Made by a program: the position numbers and the translations under genes. 64,000 nt of DNA from Sordariomycetes sp. S80-01Y (taxonomy: Eukaryota > Ascomycota > Sordariomycetes): NCBI GenBank assembly GCA_037042185.1, contig JAXQJY010000019.1, positions 558,001 to 622,000 of the forward strand, in the 5' to 3' direction. Shown here one piece after another: positions 42,383 to 54,959 of this stretch. How positions within the stretch are numbered: position 1 is the first letter of the stretch; each line of letters opens with the position of its first letter. A model generated the notes under the pieces. The model searched no databases. It was not told where the DNA came from and saw only the letters and a program-made list of their open reading frames with translations.

Positions 42383-44461
42383 TTACAAGGCCTGGGTCCG
42401 CTTTTGCGCCCTCTGGCAAATCCTTTCGCTAGTCTGCCATATTGCATAGACAACGTACAGCATTGCTGTGAGCAAAGAGGCACCGGCAATATGAGAAGGG
42501 AAGACTATACTGTACTTCCCCGAGGAGCCATACCCTGAATCCTTAGGATCACTTCCCGGCTTGTGCCAGTCTGTCGTGAACCGAGAATCTGGAAGCCATA
42601 GGGAAAACCAGAATACGGCAACCGTGTATCCTATCATGAAAAATGTGGAAAACATAAACTGCAGCCATTGCCGTCCGAGTGGCTTTTCCTTTTTCTTGAA
42701 CCACCAATCCAAGCCCATACCGAGCATGATGGCAAACATCGTGCTCTGCGGTATGCCCAGAATGACAAACCAGATGCCTCCGAGTTCGGTGACCCAGAAT
42801 CGCCAAGGTGTAGATTGCGGTCGCATGTGTCCAAATATGGAGAAGAGAACGCCCGCCGCAATGCCAGGAAGATAGAAGAAAGCGAAGAAGATCGGCCCGA
42901 CACAGGGAGGCATCCATTTTGCGGCATAGTAATCATGATCAGTCCAACTTTGCGGTGAAATGTCCATGGTAGCGAGCCTGCTGATTTGTGACCTAGCCAG
43001 AGGTCGAGTTATGTCGTTGGGGCGTTTGTTCAGGGCCCGAGAAGACTCATTATCAGACCCTATCTCCATAGTCCCGACGACTGACGGACTCGGGATCTTC
43101 TGAGTTTTTGACAGGAAGAGGCCGAAGGTGTTGAAGATGGGAGAGATTAGGAGAAGAACCGGGAGAAGCTGCCCAAAAGTCCATTGGTTCTCGTCCTTGA
43201 TAACACCAGGAGGCATTTCGTGGAAATTCCGAGCTCCAATGAGGCGGAACGTGCCCCAGATGAGCACCAATCCCAGCCAGTAGACCTCCGCAAGCATAGA
43301 TGTTGCCAGATCCAAGAAGACTCTGATGCTTAGGAAAAAGCTGAGCGCAGGTACGGCGAGCAGTCTGGTGAAGAGATTCTTACCCAACTGCACAGAGCTT
43401 GTCGATGCGTCACCCCATTTCGCAGCCTTGAATAAGGTGTTGCGATAGAGCTGGCTGAGAGGATCGCGGACGCAGCTGTGGATGACCCGAGAGCATGGCT
43501 TGTATAGTTTGATGCTCCTGGTACAGTATCCATACGCTAGCAGACAGACCGAGAAAATCATGCTCTGAGCGGAGCTCGGCCCTGCTATGGCACAATCTAG
43601 GAATTCAAAGCCATATGGCCGGCAGAAGTCAAGGTCGAACATGTTCCGGCGATTGTTCGTCGGGAAGAAGCAGATGGCCGGATCGCCAGGTCGTGCCGCC
43701 GAAAACTCCGCATCTGAGTTCCAGTCAAAGTATCCTGTCGGGATGAGGCCGGCCAAGACCAATACGAAGAGCAAGGTCATGAGCGCAAACCTGACATTGC
43801 GCTGGACGGGTCGATCCTGGAGATAGAACCGGATGACGGTGAGGCCCGAGAGTTGCGTGACGCAGGCAAACCACGCAAGGTAGGCTATCATCTGCCAGTG
43901 ATAGGCGGAGAGGTGGCTGGTAGCGCATTTGAGCGACAGGAATCCGCTGGTTATGATGGCGAGGCCGGTGAGGATCTGAGCGTCGCACATGTGGAGGATG
44001 GACTGTGATGGTTAGCATGAGAAGTTCTCTTTGAGTTGAGGAACACATGCCAGGCTCAGGACTTCTTCCCAGTCGGTGTCGAGAGACGAGAAGGGGCTCC
44101 AGCCTCTGAAGACCATGTTCAACACCGACTTCACGCCGCGGATGACCATCATGTCAATCTGATTGAGCCGCCTCGGATGCAGCAGCACTTCCGCATCTCT
44201 CAGCCGCCCCTCCTCGAACTTTGCTCCCTCAGCCGTGCCATTCTTTGGGTCGTACACCACAAAGTAGTAACATATCAACAAGATGAACACCAGGTAGCCC
44301 GTCGCAACAAAGCCCACGATCACCTGTTGATCTAGTCAGCAGCCGACCGTCGATATGAGCAGAAAGTGTCTTACCCCGAACCCAGAAATATCGCCAAATG
44401 GCTCAAGCTCGTAGTCCTTGAGGTCACAGTCTGGAAATCCCAGGCTGCAGCTCGAAGACAT
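42383..44461 (-). CDS. Polytopic membrane protein, 661 aa, unknown function
   Basis: Exons in transcript order: 44461-44375, 44323-44045 and 44002-42383. The second intron is only 42 nt and uses a weak GTTCCT donor; it is inferred because it joins the frames as SLACSILHMCDAQILTG. Hydrophobic segments suggest about eight to ten membrane spans (for example VGFVATGYLVFILLICYYF, ILTGLAIITSGFLSL, FALMTLLFVLVLAGLIP and four near the C-terminus). The pattern of an early span, a cytosolic loop and the CDAQILTG segment is common in large families of uncharacterised Pezizomycotina membrane proteins. No catalytic motif is seen. It is convergent with ERG3; the stop codons are 75 bp apart. Confidence 0.75.
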
Positions 44462-45761
44462 GATGGTTGCCCCAACGGCGCCTTGGCAGGGTCGACGGCG
44501 TTTCAGGCTCGGGTTTTGCGAGCGCGCGCGCAGTGGTCATGAGTGTTCAACCAGGCGCATTGATTGTGTTGATGCCATTGTGCACGGATTTGCGAGCTGT
44601 GCGACGTTTCCTCATCCTCGAAGAAAGGCGTGGCTGTGCTGAGCGCGCCCCTGAAGGATCGTGACTTGGGCTCGAGACCCCTGCTTTAGCGTACGAAACA
44701 ACCCGCTACTGGAGAAGAAGGATGCGATCTACGACGGCGGTCGTAATAACGCGGCCGAGGCACGCAGTGTAGGCTCCGAAAGACTCCACGGCTTTATTTG
44801 TCCAGGCAACCAGTCGCCACTAATTCGAGGGATGTGACTTGACAAATAGCCAGCATGGATCTAGGTAGCAGTCTGTGGTTCGTGGACGGTGTCTCAGCCC
44901 GACTACGTAAGGTTAAGCTGAGGATGCAGTTTGCACATCAATTGCACTGTAGTCCCACGCCACAGCCGAAGCCTGCTCCGGTACCTTGCATGCTCGTCTA
45001 GCTCGATTTCAATGGAGTATTTGGAGAGCGACGTCTTCAGGGTGCGGAGAATTGCCGACGGCACAGGTGTTGGACTCTGATGACGAGGCATATCGGGGGA
45101 GTACTTACTGGCTTCGCCTGCGGATACGGGTCGAGGTAACACACCGATAAGCTACCCTCGTTACTGATATACTTAGATATAGAAGTTAACAAAGGGTCGA
45201 TTTAATGCTTAGCCATCATCCTTGTACATATAAATCAACCTTCCAACTAACATATAGGTCTCGACCAAGTCACTGGGTGCAATCTCGGCTGTAGTTGCCG
45301 GCTTTCCACAACTGCGCGCAGATTCATGAGCCGGGTCCCTGGTAAAAGACTGTCCACCAGACACTTAGCCTCATCCAGCACCCATGTCCTAGATTTAACT
45401 GCGCAGTGGATAATCATTCAACCACCGATGGCCGCCATCGCAAGACTAAGTTCAATAGCCGAATCCGGACACAGAGCCACGACCGAATTTGCCTTTTAAG
45501 CACCCCCGCAACAGACCAAGTTTTGCGGGGATTCTGGGGAAGCTATGTCACAAAGAGAAATCACGACCGTTGCTCAAAGGATAAACAAGGAACCGATTAT
45601 TAGTATAAATGCCCTCGCTGTAGCACTGCTCAAGATTATAGAACTGGGCGTGGTAAAGGATCTTGCACACGCTGTGTTTTAAGTTGCCTGATCAGCTTAG
45701 ATCAAGGTCTGTTTTTGACAATAGCAACTGCGCCATCACGACGTCAGATTATACTATCAGG
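44462..45761. other. Intergenic region with a possible decayed zinc-ribbon-like frame
   Basis: It contains the promoter of the membrane-protein gene on the left and that of the cyclase-family gene on the right. Between about 45604 and 45764 one frame reads YKCPRCSTAQDYRT, then GSCTRCVLSC, with a CxxC-CxxC pattern. A stop precedes it and no ATG is nearby, so it is at most a relic. Confidence 0.35.
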
Positions 45762-46932
45762 ATGACTGCTCCAAGTTTACTGCTAGCATGCGTCTTTCCT
45801 TATTCGGCTTTCAGCCATAGCATTGCCAAATCGCCCGGCAGCAATGCAGTCCAACGCCACTTCAGCCGAGCCGATTTATATAACAATTGGCCCACGTATG
45901 ATGAGCTGCCTCTAAATGCTAGCTACCCGACAAAAGCGGCATGGGGTGTTTGGGGCGCTGATGACGAGCTCGGTGCCCTCAATCACATCACCAACGACAC
46001 CATCGTCTCCGCGGCTGCTGAAATAGAGCTTGGCCTGGCCGTTCCACTGAACCTGGAACTGGACATGCCTGGTCCTCCGCCGAACCCCAATCGCAAACCC
46101 CTTCAACATATCTTCCAGCCTGGCGATGGCTATACAGATGACGTGGTGGTCATGAACACGCAAGTCTCAACCCAGTTCGATGGCTTGCGACACTTTCCAT
46201 ACTCAGTCAATAACAGCATCGATACGTACCAATGGTACAACGATCTCATCGCCGACTACAACGACGTCATTGGAAGCTCACCTACCACGGTTCTGGGAGT
46301 GCAGGAGTCTGCGCAGAAGGGCATAGCTCTCCGCGGTGTGCTATTGGACTGGGCTGGCTGGAAGGACTCGAAGAACGAGACCTTTGATGCTTTCACCGCA
46401 ACAGCAATATCGACCAAGGAGCTTGACGAAGTTGCGGGGTGGCAGGGCATGCCAGATGAGTGGGCAAAGCCCGGAGACATGCTCATCATCCGCACGGGCT
46501 GGAACAGGCAATACAAGATGCTCAACGAGACTGAGCGAGCTTTGCTACCGTTAGGCAACGGTAACTGCATTGGCATGGAAGCTAGCGACGAGTCTCTCCG
46601 CTGGCTGTGGGAGAAGAAGCTCAGCCTAGTTGGAGCCGACAACCCTGCTTTTGAGAGTGTATGTACTTGGATCTTGTCTCTGTCAGCCCATTTCTTGTTC
46701 GTAACTCTAACGAACACAGGTCCCTTTTAATCGCACAATTCTAGGCGAGGCACGTTCTCTTCATCAGATCTTCATCGGTGGGTGGGGACAGAGTATTGTC
46801 GAGTTCCTTGAACTAGAAGATCTTGCAGCTCATTTGCACCGACTCGACCGCTGGTCTTTCTTCATGACGATCCAGACGCTTAACATCGTGTCCGGCATCG
46901 CCTCGCCACCCAACGCATTGGCAATTCTCTAG
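45762..46932 (+). CDS. Secreted cyclase-family protein, 369 aa
   Basis: Exons 45762-46658 and 46720-46932, with a 61-nt intron (GTATGT donor, ACACAG acceptor). A hydrophobic N-terminus (MTAPSLLLACVFPYSAFSHS) suggests secretion. The body matches the cyclase / kynurenine-formamidase-like superfamily: NWPTYDELP, WGADDELGALNHIT, NTQVSTQFDGLRHFPY and GIALRGVLLDWA. In bacterial members the metal motif is HxGTHxDxP; here the corresponding segment reads STQFDGLRHF, a variant I associate with fungal members, so the first His ligands differ. Later segments GDMLIIRTGW and LHQIFIGGWGQ are also typical. The reaction is unknown. Upstream codons lack conservation, so the start at 45762 is chosen. Confidence 0.83.
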
Positions 46933-49900
46933 ATATAAGCAAACGAAGCATAGTCTCTTTATACTATCTACGTAACTACAGTGTATATAGCAGTGAACAC
47001 ACGCAGGGGAACGCCGTTAGTTGGCAGCGAGAGCGTTGAGAAGTAGAAGGCAGGAGAATTCATTGAGTATTCGATCTATAATACTAGATTTATTATTGCT
47101 AGGAATGAATAGCAACCCTATATAGCAAAATTCCCATCATGTACTCTGTCAGGACCTGGATTGTCGAAGAGAGTGAAGAGATGGGGGCTCGCTACTAGTA
47201 AGAACGGCAACCGCAAATAGGTAGCTAGGGAGCAACCGGTGACTATAGCAAATTCTAAAGGTTCTAAGTTACTGTACCCGAGTTCTTTGTTAAGCCTTTT
47301 GTATGTGTGGGCACGTGATCTCGATTAATGAGGAGCAGGGGCCTCGCTGCTGGGTCTCTGCAAGGTCTCTGACAGAAGCTCAAAGTCGACCGTGATACTC
47401 CCAGCGTTCCCTAAGGCTCACGTTGAATCATACTGTTCTAGCTAGAGATACCTAGCAGATAGGTAATGTCCTCGGGGGATCACGACGTTAGACTATAGAA
47501 GGACCGTGAAACACTATAACAGGGGTTTATACAAACCAGTTACCGAATAAAGCGATATTTAGTATGTGAACTAATTAATATATAGTCTAATTACCATTCC
47601 TGTATTAAAATACTGATAGATCACGGTAAAAGCTACGGTACAGTGGTAAGAGAAGTAAATTGAGTAACTTCCATTACTCTAGATATATAAGCATGGATTG
47701 AGTGCCACTATCATCAGAGCTTTCCCTTAGCTATTGCGTAACAACGGGTCACGAGCAGCCTATCCTGCCCAAGTGCTGCGTTGTGAGCTGCTGAGCTAGG
47801 TCCAGCTGATCGATAAAGAACATATGATTAATCTAATGATTTCTAACCCTAACAAAGACAGAAATGAGATCATTAATCACGGGGCAAGTGGAAGGGACCG
47901 AGACTACGGCGTCGTTGTGAAAGCTCCACGTGAAGGTCTACGCAACCCCCGTATGTAATTCGTAACCACACCAATCGTATGATCGCACTGTAGCCATCCT
48001 TCGCCCCGAAACAAGTCGAGAGATCCGACACGTTATCTCGAACCTTGAGTTCTGTCGAAAGGTAAAGCTCGGCTTACTCGTCCCGCCGGTTCCACGTTCC
48101 AGCGGGTGGGGAAGACAGTGCAGCCAGTCTATCAAGGATTTGGGAGCGTAGTGGAAACAAACCCCTCTAGTTGTGCAAGAGAAGGATTTGATGTCATGAA
48201 GTTCCTGATGACCTACCCCTAGCAGTGTTCCAGCAAATGAATTGCTTGGCGCGGATACAGACTTTTCTTCTCATCAACTAGATGATTGACCGCTCAGCGA
48301 CAGCTTCGAGCATACAGGACGCGAAGGCTAGATGACCGTGACATCTAGTCTCTTCCCTACCTGATTCATTATTCAACCCATTGTCTGCCTTCAACCGTCC
48401 TTCAATTGAAGCGCTCGAACGACCTCCGGGACTTCGGACGTTCCGCCGTGACTCAAATGATATCAGCGACTACGGCAGCAATGCGAGGGAACTTGCACCA
48501 AATTAGGCGCAGATGGTTATTCGGGCCGATTGAGGACGAAGCCTGCGCTAGTATGACTATCAGATACCCATGAATGACAGGTTAGGCAACGCCCGAAGGC
48601 CACGCCTAGAACTGTACTCTTGTCTCTTCGACTCTCCTGAAATAGATGGATAGCATTCTCTGATAGATCAGGATGGCCCTGATGGCACAAGGATCAAATC
48701 TACCAACCGCATTCGTCCTCGGATCCTTGCTGTCCTGCGGAATATGCCGGTCAATGAGATCTTCAGTCAATATTCCGACATATAGATGCTTTCGTAAACT
48801 GAGGCTGACAAGGTACCGTTCAGCTGGTCAAACATTCAAACAGTTCAGACTGAAACATGTGACGACATACGCATCCACACTTTAGGTGGCCTACAGGCGG
48901 CTGGCAGAGACGCAAATACACAAACATGGCGAGTTCCGAGAGAGCCGGGAGCCAGAAGTAGAGCCGATGATAATAATGCTCAAACTCGTGGAATTTTTGT
49001 ACTGTACCAAATACGTTTCTTGAAGCCGAAGTAATGCGGTCTAATCACGAATGGGCCCTCTTTCTGAGGATCAGGTCCATTGTTGTCATGTACTAAAGTT
49101 CCAGCAGCTACAAGCCCCTCCCTGCGATAGCCGTCCGCGCTATCTGGACCAGCGAACTGAATGCCCTTTTACGTTGTCTCACCGACTCGAGCACTTATTC
49201 CGCTAGCAATGCGGACGCATTAGGCATTTGTTATTCCCGGGACCCACGTGAGACAACAAGACGTGGAAACGTAGCAGCGATTTCAGGCGACGCAACGGAA
49301 CCGCTGCCTTTTCCGAGCACATATGGAGCAACCATTAATCCCCTGCCCCCTGGTCGGTAATTGCCCCCCTACGGCATGGGGACGTAGTTGACATTTGGCC
49401 CTCAATTGCGTTCTAATGACGAGTTTACATCGGATCGACCGGCCGACATGCTTATTACCGCCAAGTTATTGGTGGCTGCCTGATGCATGGCGACCTTGGC
49501 GGGGGCAGGAAGCTAGTTCGCTGGTATTTGGAATATAAGAGTTTCCTGTTTTGCTAGTTTAGGGCCCTAAACCGCGCTTGTTGAGATCTTCATGTGGTTT
49601 CATCGCGGAGGTCTTTGCGCGGCGCGATGGTCGCGGTGACGACGCATCAGGAGTCGCCATGGCCGCAGCGACGGGGAAGCATGCAACGTTGGCTGCTGAG
49701 CGTGTTTCGCCTTGTTTCTTCGACTTGGCGTTTAAAAGGCAAGGCCTAGCTTTGCGCGGTGGATGCCGTGGGAAATGAGAAGAGCTATTTGTAGAAGTAT
49801 GTAGTCTAGTCCCCGCCAAGTGCCAGGGATCTCACTGACTGGCCCCGTCGCGAAAATTCCCAGCGCTCAGGATTCCAACTAGGCGAAATCGGGGCACAAT

Positions 49901-51500
49901 GCCGAGTTTGTGGACGCACAGGCACATGGGCGTCGAGACGGATCGTCGACTCAACATTGGGAGATTGGGAGCATCAAGTTCAGGCAATTCGCCTCCCTGT
50001 CCGTGAGCTGATCTGGTGTTGGGTTTGGGAAATACGGCCGGCATTCGCCTGGACGGCGAAATTAACGGGGTAGACGACATTGGCGACTTCATTTGCCCAA
50101 CTCGGCCACCGGAGTAAGTCCAACGGCCAGGCGAAGATCATGCTCCTTCGCAGGCTTCTGGCAGGACCAAAATAGCTCTGCGACAGGGTGTCGGTATTAC
50201 GGAGAACCCCAGGAGGACGGGGGACCGCGGTCTTGACATCCGCGGCCTGGCCCTCGATCTGATCCGACGGGCCAGATCGCAAAGCTGCCCCCTTCAAGCA
50301 ACAGTTATCTCCGCGACGAGAGTCAATCCTAGATTCCGGCGCCATTTTCCCCATCCCACAGGAAGTAGGGCGAGTTAAAATGCTAGTGTCAGGTCAGACC
50401 GTTCAAGCGCAACCCCCAGCTTTTCACCCGGACCGCGCGCGCACGCACGTTGGATGGATTTTAGCCGCGAGGCTATTTTAGGGCACGGCTGACCAAGCCT
50501 GTACCAAGACTAGCGCGCGCTTCTGCCACCTGAATCAAGCGTCAAGCGTCATGAGTTGGATGCGCGCGTCCTTGGTCTCGGCAGAATTACGCATCACCTG
50601 CATATGACAGCAGGACCGTAACCCCTGAATTCGATGTAGAAGGTCCTCCTGCCATCCTCGGGAGCCAGATCCGAATGCTCGGTACGCCTCGGGACTCTGA
50701 TCCACACGTCTCTCGGCCGGTTGTGGAGTTATAGAGCCGTGGTGGATGGCGGTGGGCTACCACTTGGCATTGCGAGGGGCCAGTCGTAGGTCTCGAGACG
50801 TGGAAGGTTGAGGGAGCGCCCGGCAGTCGCTACGAAAATCCATGTGGACGGACGATGGGGGTCGCGACGATGATGGCATGGACGGCTTAATACCCTGCTC
50901 ACCTGAAAAGCCGAGTCATTCGTCACCGCACCGCTGTGTGCCGGGCAGGCATCGAATCCAACGCCCTAAACCCCACGACCCGCTGAATCCTAGATCGGGA
51001 ATGGTTTACAGCCCTACCAACTCCCGGAGCAGGAGTAAGGACCAGGCAGGATTCGCTGCACGGACCTAAGACAAGATGGCTAGCCAGTGGTAGTGTGCTT
51101 CGGCCGTGACGGATAGGACAGGCTGGTCGAGCATGATCGATTCCTGCAGTCAGGGTCCAAGGCAACGACCGGCGGGGGTTCATCGGCTGTCAATTTCATC
51201 GGATTGGGCTGCTCGGACTAGCCCCTGCGCGTCCCACCGGCCGTTCCCTTGACTGGCCAGAACCGCAGCCTTCTTGTGCCTGGGAGCACGTTCTGCTGCA
51301 AGATCCTTCATATCTGGCAGTGAAGCAGGCTCGCCCAGCTATTACTTCTCGGGCCCGAACTCTCTGTGCAACTAGATTGTGGACTTCAGCAAACCAAGTG
51401 GAAGCGTTAAGCGACCCCAACTTACGAGAGAGCTTCCCCGATCGAATCCACGCCGCAGCCACGTTTGTACGGCACGTACGCTCGGCTCGTACCGAGCATC
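46933..51500. other. Gene-desert of 4.6 kb
   Basis: No coding region, tRNA or intact repeat can be supported. Frames are short throughout. About 47.04-47.72 kb is moderately A/T-rich and may be an old, decayed insertion. About 49.5-51.3 kb is GC-rich. A signal for a spliced gene was looked for on both strands and not found. It could hold decayed transposon sequence, a long noncoding RNA or the regulatory region of the Zn2Cys6 gene. Confidence 0.45.
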
Positions 51501-53274
51501 ATGGCTAGAAAGGGCAACAAAAAAGTCCGAACCGGTTGCCTCACCTGCAAGTACGGCTGACCCCTAACCCCAAGTCCGAGTGCACCACTCAAGGCCGCCC
51601 GGCGCCACGCTTCTCCATACAGAGTGCGAGATTCTTCGGAGTGCGATGTGCTGACGGGCAAACAGATCACGCAAGGTAAAGTGCGACGAGGCAAAGCCGC
51701 TCTGCAAGAGATGCACGAGCACAGGGCGCCGCTGTGACGGCTACGCCTCTCAGCCGCTGGCGGTTCGAGATAGCTCGCTCGGACTGCTCGTGCTGTCGCA
51801 GAAGCCCCAGCATGCGCTGAACACGGCGACGAGTCAAGATGAGGGGAGAGCGTTGCAATACTTCTGCACTGCTGCCGGTCCCATGCTGTCGGGCGCCAAC
51901 GAGTCGGCATTCTGGACGGAGCTCGTGCTGCAGTTCGCACATCGCGAGCCAGCCGTACGGCATTCCGTCGTCGCGGTTAGTCTGCTGCACGAACAGATGC
52001 ACCAGAGCAACGAACTCGGGATCAAGATACCGCCGCCCAGTAACGAGTTCTTGCCGCTCAAGCACTACACGCTGGCAATCCGCGAGCTGAAGTCGATGGA
52101 CACGATCGAGAAGCAACCGGTGGTGCTTTTCGTTTGCATTCTATTCATCTGCATAGAGCTTCTGCAGTCGAACCGCGTCATTGCTCTGCAACATTGCAAG
52201 CACGGTCTGGCGATGCTGTCGCAGGTAGTTCACCGGAATCCCTGGACTCGAAGGCACCTTATTCCAATATTTAGGAGGCTGAGCATGTTGCTATACCTGT
52301 TCGGCGATGACTTTCCAGACTATTCGGCCCTGGACGAGTTCGCGCAACCGTTATGCGATAAATTCGAGTCATTTGGAGATGCGCAGAGCGAGCTGGACGA
52401 GGCCTTCAGGAGAACATTACGGCTATCAAGACGAGGTGACACATATCGTGTAGGAGAATTGAGGGGTCAGCCAGTTTCAGAGGACCTGCTTATCGAGCAA
52501 GCAAACGTGAACATGATTCTGGACCGATGGCGCGACCTCTTCACCGCATACGATGACCGATATTTGGGTAGGAACAGTCCCGACCTGGCCCCCTTCGACC
52601 TCCAGGCCGCATACGTCAGCGATGTGAAGAGGAAATTTCTTTGGTCGCGATACGACGTGTGCCGGTTATGGACAAACATGGCCTTCGCCAGGGACGAGAT
52701 CAGCTACGACGACCACATGGACGAGTTTAAGCGCATGCTGCGGTACCTAAAGAGCCTCGACCTGATCCCGAATCAACGAGCAGAAGACCAACCGAGGCCG
52801 TTCCGATTCCACTTCGACATGGCCTTTCAGCCGACGCTGTTCTTCCTCGTCACCAAATGTCGCGACTTCTGGGTGAGGATGCAGGCCCTGCGGTTGATAA
52901 AGTGCCTCGGTGTGCCCCTAGAGAACCTGTGGAAGGCCGTCACAACATACCACCTCTGCCGAAGGATCATCGAACTCGAGCACGGCATCACCCTGAGCAG
53001 CGGCGGGAAGCCCCTCACACCGGTACCGACGGAGCTGCCGCCAGACTCGATGAGGGTGCGGGACGCCTGGACACATACGAGTCTTGCGCAAGGGATAAGG
53101 GACGGCAGGGTTGTTCTTGGCCGATCCATGAGCTTTTTAATGCCGACAGTGGATGGTGGATTCCAAACACTTACCGAATTCTTGGCTGACGAGACGGAAA
53201 CGGGCGACGAGGAGATGGATGTAAGCGACGAGTTCCGAAGCTTGGACATCAGCCCACGGCCCATAGAGCAGTGA
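51501..53274 (+). CDS. Zn2Cys6 transcription factor with Fungal_trans_2 region
   Basis: Exons 51501-51550 and 51666-53274, with a 115-nt intron, giving 552 aa. The joined N-terminus reads RTGCLTCKSRKVKCDEAKP, then LCKRCTSTGRRCDGY. This is a full C6 zinc cluster with the spacing C-x2-C-x6-C and C-x2-C-x6-C; the intron splits it right after the second Cys-Lys, a common position in fungi. The helical C-terminal part (for example ALQYFCTAAGPMLS, REPAVRHSVVAVSLLHEQM) fits the Fungal_trans_2 (DUF3468) domain. It is a nuclear sequence-specific regulator, usually binding CGG-type repeats. Targets are unknown. It stands at the edge of the 4.6-kb gene-poor region. Confidence 0.88.
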
Positions 53275-53699
53275 TCCCAACTGTTAGGGATCAGTGCTTA
53301 GATGTACGATGTATGATAATGATACCAATCAATGACAATGCCACGTCTCAGAGCTCCGTGTCGTTGTGAAACAAGCCACGACTATGCACGGTCCATGCCG
53401 TGCCTATAGTGGTCTCGCAGAGAAAGATTGTATTGAATGATGCCCCATGGACGAAGCAACTCAACTTGTTTCAACAGTCTTCTTCTTTATGAAGACTTAC
53501 AGAGTCCGAACAAGGAAGGACGTCGCTTCGCGTTGGTGTTTTAGGGTGTCTAGCTTGATTGGTCACCTCGTACAATCCCGATGCAGCTGAGCCTCAGGCT
53601 ACCCGGAACACACCGAGATATGTGGCCGTCATGTCCTTTGACTCAGTGTCATCTGTCTTTGCCTTTTCATCTCACCAGCGGCATGATATCTTGACGAGC
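53275..53699. other. Intergenic region
   Basis: The 3' flank of the Zn2Cys6 gene and the promoter of the hydrolase gene, which is transcribed in the same direction. No other feature recognised. Confidence 0.45.
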
Positions 53700-54725
53700 A
53701 TGTTCACTTGCAACTTTCCATGTCGGGTATTGCGCCAGTGGCGGTCAATCGGCCGTACGAAATCGGATCAACAAGTCACCACACGGCGTTACAGCATCAC
53801 GCCAGCACCAAAGGATAGCCAGATCTTGAAGCTGCCAGACGGGCGCACAATGGGGTTCTCTGAGTTTGGGGCGCGTGACGGTTCCCCGCTGTTTTACTTC
53901 CACGGATACCCTTCATCGAGGCTAGAAGGCGTGGGCATGGACAGAGTCGCCCGCAAACGAAACGTGCGCGTCTTCACCCTCGAGCGACCAGGGTTTGGCA
54001 TTTCAACGCCTCAACCAGGACGTCGCGTCATCGACTATGTGAAAGACGTCAAGGAATTCACTCATCATATGGGGTTCAAACGCGTTGCGATCATGGGGGG
54101 ATCTGGAGGTGGACCCTACGCCTTGGCTTGCTCGTATGCGCTTCCACAGGAGATGATATCCGCGGTTGGGCTGTTCGCGAGTGGAGGACCATACGATAAA
54201 AGCTGGGAGGGAATCCCGATGAGATCAAGATTGGGACGACTTGCGGCAATCTATGCGCCTGGGGCTTTAGGGATTGCAGGGAGCGCTATTGTCGGCACGT
54301 CAAAATGGGCGCTTCGAGGCCCGTTCTCGAAGTGGTTTGATGCCTTGCTGGAAAAAGAACGACATGCCAGTGGACATCCCCCAACTATGACCGTAGAGAA
54401 AGCGAGGGAAAATTCAATTCGGACCATGTTCGAGGGGTTTGCCCAAGGACCAGACGCCTTCGTCGAGGAAGCATTGACCCTGTCAGCGCGGCCGTGGGGG
54501 TTTGAGCTTGAAGACGTGGAATTCCCAGTTCAGATATGGCATGGCGAGAAGGACGCAAACGCACCGATAGTCTGGATCCGAAATATGGCGCGGCGGATTC
54601 CGAACAGTCGGCTGACGACGTATCCCGGAGAATCGCATTACACGATGGTGAAGCATCTGGAGAGCATCCTCGCTGAGTTGGTGCCGGAGAGCACAATGGC
54701 GGGGAACGAGGCGAAGGGGGATTGA
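53700..54725 (+). CDS. Alpha/beta hydrolase, probable mitochondrial, 341 aa
   Basis: A single exon. The ATG at 53700 opens a basic, hydroxylated N-terminus ending in TRRYS, a likely mitochondrial presequence; an upstream in-frame ATG at 53631 is possible. The core has the oxyanion strand PLFYFHGYPSSRLEG, nucleophile Ser in IMGGSGGGPYALA, the acid in IWHGEKDANAP and the catalytic His in ESHYTMVKH. This is the general alpha/beta hydrolase (AB_hydrolase_1) pattern. Substrate unknown. The mitochondrial location is inference from the N-terminal composition only. Confidence 0.8.
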   Translation: MFTCNFPCRVLRQWRSIGRTKSDQQVTTRRYSITPAPKDSQILKLPDGRTMGFSEFGARDGSPLFYFHGYPSSRLEGVGMDRVARKRNVRVFTLERPGFGISTPQPGRRVIDYVKDVKEFTHHMGFKRVAIMGGSGGGPYALACSYALPQEMISAVGLFASGGPYDKSWEGIPMRSRLGRLAAIYAPGALGIAGSAIVGTSKWALRGPFSKWFDALLEKERHASGHPPTMTVEKARENSIRTMFEGFAQGPDAFVEEALTLSARPWGFELEDVEFPVQIWHGEKDANAPIVWIRNMARRIPNSRLTTYPGESHYTMVKHLESILAELVPESTMAGNEAKGD

Positions 54726-54959
54726 AGGGGAGAACCGGGATGTAAGAGAGAAGGCCCAAATAACTAAGTCAATGCCAATGAGGTATTGCAGCACTGCGAA
54801 AATAGGAGATGCTCTATTCAATTTTAGACGGTGACGGTTAATGACCGACCAGCACTGCGGGATTTCTCCTGGCGCCCGGCAGAGTCGCTACTATATATTG
54901 TGTATTAAATCTTGGGCTTTCACGTGATCCTCACACTACAATGGCCACAGGCCATCTCA
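54726..54959. other. Intergenic region before tRNA-Asp
   Basis: The short 3' flank of the hydrolase gene and the upstream region of the tRNA, with a TATATATTG stretch near 54891. Nothing else recognised. Confidence 0.4.

Noticed and set aside
45663-45761. Upstream extension of the cyclase gene to 45663
   Set aside because: The extra residues show no conservation and would hide the hydrophobic N-terminus that fits a signal peptide at 45762.
47140-47700. Possible old LTR-type repeat starting TGTCAGGACC
   Set aside because: Only a start-like motif was noticed; no matching end or partner copy is visible in the window.
47841-47855. Telomere-like CTAACCCTAAC
   Set aside because: Less than two units of the fungal telomere repeat; chance occurrence is likely.
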